Of a stretch of DNA of 50,108 nt, positions 34,769 to 42,723 are shown in pieces (the stretch's first letter is position 1; the number at the start of each line of letters is the position of its first letter). The notes below the pieces were generated by a model, which saw only the letters and a list, made by a program, of their open reading frames with translations, had not been told where the DNA came from and did no database searches. Origin of the DNA: JBKHYJ01 sp046565505. Its GTDB lineage: Bacteria; Acidobacteriota; Blastocatellia; UBA7656. The stretch is taken from contig JBKHYJ010000023.1 of the NCBI GenBank assembly GCA_046565505.1, positions 1 to 50,108 of the forward strand, given 5' to 3'. The position numbers and the translations under genes were made by a program.

Positions 34769-35757
34769 TAAAGACGTTATTCGACGAGGCGTACCGCTTT
34801 GATTTTTTTCAAGCCGTGCGCCTGCTCGAAAGAACATACCCGCAGCGCCAGCCCCTGGGGCGCAACGGCCATCCCTCGCGCGAGGTCGTGCGATTTCGCA
34901 CGCGCGTGTCGCTTGATTTCCCGCCCAGTCAGATACACCAGATCAACGGGACCATAGCCGGCGACGACGATCAGCCGCCCGAGATGATGGTAGCCTTCAT
35001 GGGGTTGACCGGGCCTCTCGGCGTGTTGCCGCATCCTTACACCGAATTACTGCTGGAGCGGGTCAGATACCAGGACAATGCCTTGTGGGAGTTCCTGGAC
35101 TTGTTCAATCACCGGATGATATCGCTCTTTTATACCGCGTGGGAGAAGTACCGATTCCCCATCGCTTACGAGCGCGCGGGGCCAGATCGGTTTACAGAGT
35201 ATCTGTTCGACATAATCGGGCTTGGCACTGGGGGCTTGCGTGGCCGGTTAGGGATGCAAGATGAGGGCTTGCTTTTTTACGGCGGCCTGATAGCGCAACG
35301 GCCTCACTCTACGAGCGCGACCGAGGCGTTACTGGGCGATTACTTCGGTGTGGCTACCAGGATTGAGCAGTTCCACGGCCAGTGGTTGGCCCTAGAGGAG
35401 GAGAGCCTGACGCGACTCGGCGAGGCCAACAACGAACTCGGGGTCAATACAATCGCGGGCGCTCGCGTATGGGACAATCAATCGAAGTTTCGCATGAGGC
35501 TCGGGCCGCTCACGTTCGGCGAGTTTATGAATTTTCTGCCGGTCGGCTCTGCGTTCGCCCCCCTCACAAAACTGGTGCGCCTGCTGGCGGGTGAAGAGTT
35601 TGATTTCGACATTCAGCTCGTGCTCAAAGCCGGAGAGGTGCCCATGCTCATGACGGACGCGACACGGCTCCCTATGCTCGGGTGGACAACCTGGCTCAAG
35701 ACGCGCGAGTTTGTCAGAGACGATTCTCAGGTCGTGCTGTCGGCGAGGGGCTCATAG
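34732..35757 (+). CDS. tssG: type VI secretion baseplate protein TssG
   Basis: 341 aa. Typical TssG stretches are YRFDFFQAVRLLERTYP, MMVAFMGLTGPLGVLPHPYTELL, FLDLFNHRMISLFYTAWEKYR and GPLTFGEFMNFLP. TssG bridges the two TssF copies in each baseplate wedge. The ATG lies 37 bases inside tssF; the next in-frame start would delete part of the conserved N-terminus, so the overlap seems real. Confidence 0.95.
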   Translation: MVTQGGRTDTPLIKTLFDEAYRFDFFQAVRLLERTYPQRQPLGRNGHPSREVVRFRTRVSLDFPPSQIHQINGTIAGDDDQPPEMMVAFMGLTGPLGVLPHPYTELLLERVRYQDNALWEFLDLFNHRMISLFYTAWEKYRFPIAYERAGPDRFTEYLFDIIGLGTGGLRGRLGMQDEGLLFYGGLIAQRPHSTSATEALLGDYFGVATRIEQFHGQWLALEEESLTRLGEANNELGVNTIAGARVWDNQSKFRMRLGPLTFGEFMNFLPVGSAFAPLTKLVRLLAGEEFDFDIQLVLKAGEVPMLMTDATRLPMLGWTTWLKTREFVRDDSQVVLSARGS

Positions 35758-35831
35758 CAGGTAACGAATGACGCGCCTGCTTTCATCCTTCCCCCTCCTT
35801 TCATAGCGTCATTCACCATGTAAGGGGAATT

Positions 35832-38558
35832 ATGAGCGTAGACCTTAAATCTCTAATCGGAAAGCTCAACGATACGTGCCGCAACGCGCTCGAATCCGCC
35901 GCGGGGCTTTGCCTGTCTCGTACGAATTACGATGTCGATATAGAGCACTTATTAATCAAGCTGGTCGAAGCGCCGGAAAGTGATGTCGCACAGGTACTGC
36001 GCTACTATGAGGTGGACTCCGCCCGTATAACTAAAGACATCACCGCAGCGCTCGACCATCTCAAGACGGGTAACGCGCGCACGCCCGCCCTCTCGCCGGT
36101 CATACCCAGGTGGGTTCAGGAGGCGTGGCTGCGCGCGTCGATTGATTACGGCGCAGAGAAGATACGCTCGGGCCATATGATCCTCGCGATGCTCGCCACG
36201 GATGACCTCGCGAGGCAGGCGCGGGAGATATCGAAAGAGTTCAACGACATCTCCGTCGAATCGCTAAGAAAGAATCTCGCCGACATTACCGCGGGGTCCG
36301 CGGAAGCTAAGTCCGATGCCGCGAGCCGGGCCGGGCAGCCGGCGGCGGAGGGCGTGGAATCGGCTTCCGGAGCCGGTAGTAAGACCAGGGCGCTCGACCA
36401 ATACACGATTGATCTGACGGCAAAAGCGCGCAAAGGCGACATAGACCCCGTGCTCGGGCGCGACTTCGAGATACGCCAAGTCATAGATATCCTCACTAGG
36501 CGCCGCCAGAACAACCCCATATTGACCGGCGAGGCCGGGGTAGGCAAAACGGCTGTCGTGGAAGGCTTCGCGTTGCGGGTCGCGCAAGGCGATGTGCCGC
36601 CCCCGCTAAAGAGCGTCGCGGTTCGCACGCTCGACCTCGGCTTGCTTCAGGCCGGCGCGGGCATCAAGGGCGAATTCGAGAACCGTCTGAAGTCCGTCAT
36701 CGAGGAGGTGAAATCGTCCCCGCAGCCCAACATCATGTTCATAGATGAGGCGCACACGATGATAGGCGCGGGCGGGCAGGCGGGCCAAAGTGATGCCGCG
36801 AACCTGCTCAAGCCAGCATTGGCGCGCGGGGAGCTTCGCACCATCGCCGCGACCACATGGGCCGAATACAAAAAATACTTCGAAAAGGATGCGGCGCTCG
36901 CCCGCCGGTTTCAGGTCGTGAAAGTAGAAGAGCCTGATGAAAAACAAGCCATAGTCATGATGCGCGGGCTTACAGAGATGCTCGAAAACCACCACAACGT
37001 TCGCATTCTGGATGAAGCAGTAGAAGACGCCGTCAGGCTTTCGCACAGATACATATCAGGCAGACAGTTGCCAGACAAGTCCGTGAGCGTGCTCGATACC
37101 TCCTGCGCTCGCGTAGCAATCGGGCAGTCGGCCACCCCTGCCGCGGTCGAGGACGCCCGGCGCCGCATGGATCAGCTAACGGTCGAGATCAGCGCGCTCG
37201 AACGCGAGGCGGCCACCGGGGCCGATCACAGGAAGCGAATTGATGATCTTCAGGCGGCGCGGGCCGAAGAGGAGGGACGACTCACCCGGTTGAACGGCCA
37301 GTGGGATCGCGAGCGTGAGATCATCGGCCAAATCCGTGAGATTCGCGCACAGCTTGAAGAGCACGCTTTGAAGCGCAAGTGGAACGGAAGCGGCGCGGGT
37401 GCGGCCGTGGCCGCGGCCGCGGGAGGCGCGCAGGCTGAAGCATTGCCCGCCGGCGGCACGATTGACGTTGACGCGCTGCGCCTGGAGCTAGCCCGCCTCA
37501 ACGCCGAACTCGAAAACATTCAAGGCGAGACGCCGCTCATGCAACCCTGCGTAACTTCGCAGACAGTAGCCGAAGTCATCTCAGGCTGGACGGGCATCCC
37601 CGTGGGGAAGATGCTTACGGATGAAATTAACATGGTCCTTTCGCTCAGGGAGCGGCTCGCGAGGCGAGTGGTCGGCCAATCGCACGCGCTCGAATCGATC
37701 AGCCAGCGCATACGCACCGCTCGCGCGAACCTGACGGACCCGCGCCGTCCCACAGGCGTGTTTCTGCTCGTAGGGCCGAGCGGGGTCGGGAAAACAGAGA
37801 CCGCTCTGGCGCTGGCCGACACGCTTTACGGCGGAGAGCGGAACCTCATTACGATCAACATGAGCGAGTATCAGGAGGCGCACACGGTGTCGTCACTTAA
37901 AGGGTCGCCGCCCGGTTACGTTGGTTATGGCGAAGGCGGGGTGCTGACGGAGGCCGTCCGCCGCAAGCCATACTCAGTCGTGCTGCTGGATGAAGTGGAG
38001 AAAGCGCACACGGACGTGATGGAGCTTTTCTACCAGGTGTTCGACAAAGGAATGCTCGAAGATGGCGAAGGCCGTGAGATTGATTTCAAGAACACGGTCG
38101 TGCTCCTCACGTCAAACACGGGGACGGATACGATAATGAAGCTGAGCGCCGACCCCGAGACGAAGCCCGATCCCGAGGCGCTTATGGAAAGCCTGCGCCC
38201 TGAGCTGCTAAAGGTCTTCAAGCCCGCGTTGCTGGGCCGCATGGTGGTGGTGCCCTATTACCCCATATCAGACGACGTGATGCGCGAGATAATCAAGTTG
38301 CAATTGAGTCGCGTCGGGACTCGCATCGCACAGAATCACGGCGCCCGTTTTAGCTACGACGACGCAGTAATCACGGAGATTGCCAACCGCTGCAAAGAGG
38401 TTGAAAGCGGCGCGCGAAATGTAGACCACATCCTGACGCGCACGCTGCTCCCCGAGATGAGCGGCGAATTTCTATCGAGGATGGCGACCGGAGAACCCGT
38501 ATCGAGCGTTCAGGTGAGCGTCGGCGAAGGCGGGCAGTTCAGGTATGAGGTCAAATGA
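35832..38558 (+). CDS. clpV: type VI secretion sheath-recycling AAA+ ATPase ClpV (TssH)
   Basis: 908 aa. An N-terminal Clp repeat domain (about 10-150) is followed by AAA1 with Walker A GEAGVGKT (233-240) and Walker B IMFIDEAHTMIG, a middle coiled-coil region (about 430-560), and AAA2 with Walker A GPSGVGKT (648-655) and VVLLDEVEKAH. The GAGGQAG segment after the first Walker B is typical of ClpV. The hexamer extracts TssC from contracted sheaths. An Ala/Gly-rich insertion (about 515-540) in the middle domain is longer than I would expect. Confidence 0.95.
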   Translation: MSVDLKSLIGKLNDTCRNALESAAGLCLSRTNYDVDIEHLLIKLVEAPESDVAQVLRYYEVDSARITKDITAALDHLKTGNARTPALSPVIPRWVQEAWLRASIDYGAEKIRSGHMILAMLATDDLARQAREISKEFNDISVESLRKNLADITAGSAEAKSDAASRAGQPAAEGVESASGAGSKTRALDQYTIDLTAKARKGDIDPVLGRDFEIRQVIDILTRRRQNNPILTGEAGVGKTAVVEGFALRVAQGDVPPPLKSVAVRTLDLGLLQAGAGIKGEFENRLKSVIEEVKSSPQPNIMFIDEAHTMIGAGGQAGQSDAANLLKPALARGELRTIAATTWAEYKKYFEKDAALARRFQVVKVEEPDEKQAIVMMRGLTEMLENHHNVRILDEAVEDAVRLSHRYISGRQLPDKSVSVLDTSCARVAIGQSATPAAVEDARRRMDQLTVEISALEREAATGADHRKRIDDLQAARAEEEGRLTRLNGQWDREREIIGQIREIRAQLEEHALKRKWNGSGAGAAVAAAAGGAQAEALPAGGTIDVDALRLELARLNAELENIQGETPLMQPCVTSQTVAEVISGWTGIPVGKMLTDEINMVLSLRERLARRVVGQSHALESISQRIRTARANLTDPRRPTGVFLLVGPSGVGKTETALALADTLYGGERNLITINMSEYQEAHTVSSLKGSPPGYVGYGEGGVLTEAVRRKPYSVVLLDEVEKAHTDVMELFYQVFDKGMLEDGEGREIDFKNTVVLLTSNTGTDTIMKLSADPETKPDPEALMESLRPELLKVFKPALLGRMVVVPYYPISDDVMREIIKLQLSRVGTRIAQNHGARFSYDDAVITEIANRCKEVESGARNVDHILTRTLLPEMSGEFLSRMATGEPVSSVQVSVGEGGQFRYEVK

Positions 38559-38593
38559 GCTTGTCATGCGGCTGGAGTAAGTGAGGTATTTGT

Positions 38594-39355
38594 ATGGCTT
38601 CATCTAGGGAACCCGGCCCTATAGGAAGAGTCCCCTACGGCCCTGTCTGTCCGGCCAGGACGCCCGGCTCAATGGGCATCAACGATCAGGGCGACCCGAA
38701 TGCCACCTCTTTGCTTGGCAACACTCCTGGCCCCCTGGGGGTCAACGACCACGGCCAGGCGATCATGTTACAGCCGGCCGCTCAGGGGGCCTTGTTACAG
38801 CCCGCTCGATTGGGAGTTCCGATTAAGGCGGCAATAACGCCGCAGCAAAGCTCTGCGCCGGTTAGACCGCAGCCGGCCGCTCAGAAACCTGCGGCAGCAC
38901 AAAAGGCCGCGAAAAAATTTCCTGATGACGTGGTCGCCGCGGCTCAAGAGAGCCAGCGCAAGTGGGGCGTGCCATCTTCGGTCACCCTGGCGCAGTGGGC
39001 GTTGGAGAGCAGCTACGGGAAGCATATGCCCGCCGGAAGTAATAACCCCTTCGGCATTAAAGCGAAGCCGGGCCAGCCTTCCGTGGAGGCAGGCACTGAA
39101 GAGGAAGTTGGCGGAAAGATGATTTCTACCAAGGCCCCGTTCCGCAAGTACGGCTCGCTGACCGAGGCGTTTGACGATCATGGCAGGCTGCTGGCGACGA
39201 GCAAATACTACAAGAAGGCTATGGAGCAATCTAATGAGCCGGCTAAATTTGCAGACTCCTTGACGGGCGTATACGCCACGGACTCCAAGTATGGCGAAAA
39301 GCTGAAACAGATAATCACGGACAATAACCTCTATCAGTATGACCTTAGCAAATGA
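38594..39355 (+). CDS. glucosaminidase-domain (FlgJ/LytG-like) protein, candidate T6SS effector
   Basis: 253 aa, no signal peptide or membrane helix. The N-terminus has two copies of a T-P-G-x-x-G-x-N-D-x-G motif (residues 23-33 and 44-54) and a partial copy near residue 7, followed by an Ala/Pro/Gln-rich linker (about 60-110). Residues about 112-250 form a mannosyl-glycoprotein endo-beta-N-acetylglucosaminidase-like domain: VTLAQWALESSYGKH with probable catalytic Glu138, SNNPFGIKAKPG and FRKYGSLTEAFDDH. It should cut peptidoglycan glycan strands. Its stop overlaps an ATG in the vgrG reading frame, and it sits between clpV and vgrG, so delivery with VgrG is likely. A local wall-opening enzyme for assembly is the alternative. 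No immunity gene is visible next to it. Confidence 0.8.
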   Translation: MASSREPGPIGRVPYGPVCPARTPGSMGINDQGDPNATSLLGNTPGPLGVNDHGQAIMLQPAAQGALLQPARLGVPIKAAITPQQSSAPVRPQPAAQKPAAAQKAAKKFPDDVVAAAQESQRKWGVPSSVTLAQWALESSYGKHMPAGSNNPFGIKAKPGQPSVEAGTEEEVGGKMISTKAPFRKYGSLTEAFDDHGRLLATSKYYKKAMEQSNEPAKFADSLTGVYATDSKYGEKLKQIITDNNLYQYDLSK

Positions 39356-39441
39356 GCCGTTTGTCCGCGCGGCAGAGGCGCCCGTTTCCGACTTCGGACC
39401 TGGTGCGGGCGGGAAGCTTTCGAGTTCAAAGGAGGCATGAC

Positions 39442-41379
39442 TTGGGAACCTACACTCAAGATAACCGGCTAATACAAATCCTTACGCCACTCGGCAAGGA
39501 CGTGCTCCTATTGCAGAGCTTTCATGGACAGGAAGGCGTCTCTAACCCGTTCCAGTTTGAATTGAAGATGCATTCGGAGAACCGCTCGATCTCTTTCGAC
39601 TCAATAGTCGGCAAGAGGGCGACGGTCAGGCTGACGCTGGCGGACAAATCCGTGCGGCACATAAACGGCATCATCAGCTCTTTCTCGCAGGGAGGCGCCT
39701 CGACGACTTTCGCCTTCTATTATGCCACGCTCGTGCCCTGGCTGTGGTTCCTCACGCGCACCAGTGATTGCCGCATCTTTCAGAATCTGAGCGTGCCCGA
39801 CATCATCCAGAAAATCTTCGAGGAATACGGATTTACGGACTTCAAGAATAAACTTCATGGCAGCTACGCGCCGCGCGAGTACTGTGTTCAATATCGCGAG
39901 ACGGACTTCAATTTTGTTTCGCGGCTGATGCAGGAGGAAGGCATCTATTACTTCTTCGAGCACGAAGTGGATAAGCACACGCTGGTGTTCGCCGACTACC
40001 CGAACGAATTCAAGCCCTGCCCGGACCAGCCCGCTGCCCGCTACGAGTCGGCCGAGAACGTTGGCCGGACTGAAGAAGTAGTAACGGACTGGGGCATAGG
40101 TCAGGAGGTGCGCCCCGGCAAGTACGCGGTAAAGGACTTCGATTTTGAAAAACCATTTTTGAACCTGCTGTCGATGGTCAGCGGCAAGGACACGCGCAAG
40201 TACGAGATATACGACTATCCGGGCGAGTATAAAAACCTTGACGAGGGCGAGCGAATAGCCGGGATGAGAATTCAAGAAGAAGAAACCCCTCAAATAGTTG
40301 TGAATGGCGCGAGCAGATGCAGGGGGTTCCTCTCCGGTTACAGGTTCGCCCTTAAAGACCATTACCGGCGCGACATGAACAAAGAATACGTGTTCACGTC
40401 TATCTATCACTCCTGCGAAGCGGGAACTAACTACCGGAGCACGGACGCGGAAGCCGAGCATGACTTCGAGTATGCGAACAAGTTTCTGTGCGTCCCTTAC
40501 CCTTCGCCATTCCGCCCCCCGCGCACGGCCCCCGTGCCTGTAGTGCATGGCACGCAGACGGCCATAGTGGTCGGCCCGCCCGGCGAGGAGATATACGTTG
40601 ATAAGTATGGGCGAGTGAAGGTGCAGTTCCATTGGGACCGCGAAGGCAAGTATAACGAGAAAAGCTCTTGCTGGATCCGCGTTTCGCACCCGTGGGCCGG
40701 GAAAGGCTGGGGCGCTATCTCCATCCCGCGCATCGGGCAGGAAGTGGTAGTGGATTTCCTCGAAGGCGACCCGGACAGGCCACTCATAGTCGGTCGGGTA
40801 TATAACGCTGAGCAGCGAGTGCCTTACGGCCTGCCGGGCGACAAGACGCGCAGCACTATCAAATCTAACAGCTCGAAGGGCGGCGGCGGCTACAACGAGA
40901 TTCGCCTCGAAGACAAAAAGGGCAGCGAGCAGATGTTCATACACGCGCAGAAAGACATGGACATGCGTGTTAAGCACGACAAGATGGAAACCGTGGAGAA
41001 CGACTCGCACCTGACTGTGATTAAGAATAAAGCAGAACTGGTTGGAGGCAGCAACTCGATCTCTGTGAAGGGCGAACACAAGCAGTATTGTGGCAGCAAA
41101 TTCTCGCTCAAAGTGAAGGGAAATGTATTCGAGGAGTTTTTAAGCAGTCACAAGCTGGCCGTAACAGACGAGCATCTACTGCAAGCCGCGAAGGTGATAC
41201 TGCAAGCAGGCCAGGAGTTCACCATACAGGGGCCGGGCTGCTTCATCAAGCTTGACCCGACTGGTATCACCATACAAGGCGTTATGGTTCGTATCAACAG
41301 CGGCGGCATGCCCGGAACGTCTTCGATCAGCGGAAAAGGGTCCGACCCGGATAAGCCCAAGGACGCGGAAGGGAGTTGA
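39442..41379 (+). CDS. vgrG: type VI secretion spike protein VgrG (TssI)
   Basis: 645 aa from the TTG at 39442. This start is preferred because AAAGGAGG ends six bases before it and the protein then begins GTYTQDNRLIQILTPLGKD, the usual VgrG N-terminus. An in-frame ATG at 39352 would add 30 basic residues and overlap the glucosaminidase stop. The gp27-like part (about 1-360) and gp5 OB fold (RVKVQFHWDREGKYNEKSSCW; WAGKGWGAISIPRIGQEVVV) are intact. A C-terminal DUF2345-like beta-helix and a short Gly/Ser tail follow, with no toxin extension. It forms the trimeric spike on Hcp and receives the PAAR tip. Confidence 0.95.
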   Translation: MGTYTQDNRLIQILTPLGKDVLLLQSFHGQEGVSNPFQFELKMHSENRSISFDSIVGKRATVRLTLADKSVRHINGIISSFSQGGASTTFAFYYATLVPWLWFLTRTSDCRIFQNLSVPDIIQKIFEEYGFTDFKNKLHGSYAPREYCVQYRETDFNFVSRLMQEEGIYYFFEHEVDKHTLVFADYPNEFKPCPDQPAARYESAENVGRTEEVVTDWGIGQEVRPGKYAVKDFDFEKPFLNLLSMVSGKDTRKYEIYDYPGEYKNLDEGERIAGMRIQEEETPQIVVNGASRCRGFLSGYRFALKDHYRRDMNKEYVFTSIYHSCEAGTNYRSTDAEAEHDFEYANKFLCVPYPSPFRPPRTAPVPVVHGTQTAIVVGPPGEEIYVDKYGRVKVQFHWDREGKYNEKSSCWIRVSHPWAGKGWGAISIPRIGQEVVVDFLEGDPDRPLIVGRVYNAEQRVPYGLPGDKTRSTIKSNSSKGGGGYNEIRLEDKKGSEQMFIHAQKDMDMRVKHDKMETVENDSHLTVIKNKAELVGGSNSISVKGEHKQYCGSKFSLKVKGNVFEEFLSSHKLAVTDEHLLQAAKVILQAGQEFTIQGPGCFIKLDPTGITIQGVMVRINSGGMPGTSSISGKGSDPDKPKDAEGS

Positions 41380-41454
41380 TCGGCGGCTATTCATATTCCT
41401 AGCGGCACGGCCGCGGGGGCAGTATTTTCAGTCGCTGCCGACAACTTAAAGATT

Positions 41455-42696
41455 ATGAGACAGGTAATGGAAGAGATTCAGGACCGCGTACGGCGCTTCG
41501 CTCGCAGCCAGCGCCAGCGCCTGCTGTTTGTGCTATGCGAGCCTGAGGATTCTTCCCTGTTGCTTAAGTCAATCGACGCGGTCGAAGAAGATGAAAGCGT
41601 GCCCGACATTTTCTTGAGTTTCGCCCACGCTTTTGATGACGCGGCGAGCTTCGTTGAGGAGATAATCAGATTACTTCAGCAGCAACAGGACCAGCTTAAC
41701 GTAGAACTCGCGAAACTGGGTAAGCCGCAACTGCAACCAGGGCTGTCGGATGATGCTTCGGCATCGCCTGAAGCAAGGCTCGTTCAAGCGATGCGCCGGG
41801 CGCGCGAGGTCGTGCCAAAGGGGTCGAACGTCGTGTGGGTGCTATATCCGCTCGAAATCACGAACCGCGCGGCTTATGGCGAGTTTATCACGGCGGTCTA
41901 TAAGCGTCTGGGTGAGCGAGCCTTGCGTACGACGCGGGTGATCGCCAGAGACAGCGCGCGCTCTCAGATCATAGCGCCGCACCTGGAGGACCGGGAAGGC
42001 GTGCAGGTCTACAGGCCCCAGTTAAGCCTCGCCTCGCTTGAAAAGGGCTTCGCCGAGCGGGCCAACGACCCAGCCACCGCCGTCGAAGAACAGGCCGAGC
42101 TTCACATGATGCTTGCGGGGATGGATGTCGCGAATGGGCGTCACGATCACGCGCTTCAGCGCAATTTGGAATTGCTCGGCTACTTCCGCCACGCCGGACA
42201 AAAGCACCAGGAATCAATCACGCTGAATAACATAGGCGATATATATTACCTCAACCGGCAGTACTCCGAAGCTCAGTCGTGGTACGAGCGCGCGCTGGCG
42301 ATTTCGGTTCAGGTCGAATCGCAGCCAATGGTGATGTACCAGTCCATCAACGAGGGAAACGCTTTGATGATGCAGCGAAAGTTTGAAGAGGCGCTGAAAT
42401 ACTACAGGGCCGCCGAGCAACTGGCGCAGCTAGCGGGCGCCGTGCCCTATCAGGTGCAAGCACTGGAACTGATGGGCCACGCGCACAAACATGCGGGGCA
42501 GGCCGAAGAGGCCGAGCGAGCGTGGAGGCGAGCCGTCGAATTGAGCAAGCAGTCGAATTTCAACGTGGGTCAGCAGACCAATCTTCAGAACCTCTCGCGG
42601 CTTTATCAAGAGAACGGAGATTCTGAGCAATTGCGCGTAAGCCAGCGCGAGATGGCCTTGCTGGCTGCGAGCGGGAGCGAGGGCGCCGGGATTTGA
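41455..42696 (+). CDS. TPR-repeat protein between vgrG and rhs; candidate effector adaptor
   Basis: 413 aa. I do not recognise the N-terminal half (about 1-200): it has alternating strands and helices (RLLFVLCEPEDSSLL, NVVWVLYPLEI, GVQVYRPQLSL), reminiscent of a nucleotide-binding-like fold without a Walker A motif. The C-terminal half (about 205-400) is a row of TPRs (NNIGDIYYLNRQYSEAQSWYERALAI, FEEALKYYRAAEQLAQLAG). Known T6SS adaptors for Rhs effectors (DUF4123, DUF1795/EagR, DUF2169) occupy this position between vgrG and the toxin gene; this protein is none of them. It may be a new type of loading chaperone. The rhs gene starts within 30 bases. Confidence 0.7.
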   Translation: MRQVMEEIQDRVRRFARSQRQRLLFVLCEPEDSSLLLKSIDAVEEDESVPDIFLSFAHAFDDAASFVEEIIRLLQQQQDQLNVELAKLGKPQLQPGLSDDASASPEARLVQAMRRAREVVPKGSNVVWVLYPLEITNRAAYGEFITAVYKRLGERALRTTRVIARDSARSQIIAPHLEDREGVQVYRPQLSLASLEKGFAERANDPATAVEEQAELHMMLAGMDVANGRHDHALQRNLELLGYFRHAGQKHQESITLNNIGDIYYLNRQYSEAQSWYERALAISVQVESQPMVMYQSINEGNALMMQRKFEEALKYYRAAEQLAQLAGAVPYQVQALELMGHAHKHAGQAEEAERAWRRAVELSKQSNFNVGQQTNLQNLSRLYQENGDSEQLRVSQREMALLAASGSEGAGI

Positions 42697-42723
42697 TTGA
42701 TCTCGGCACTCGAACAACATCCT

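Noticed and set aside
39601..41079. A 492-codon minus-strand frame opposite vgrG
   Set aside because: It is a reverse-frame shadow of the strongly supported vgrG gene, and its translation has biased composition with no family signal.
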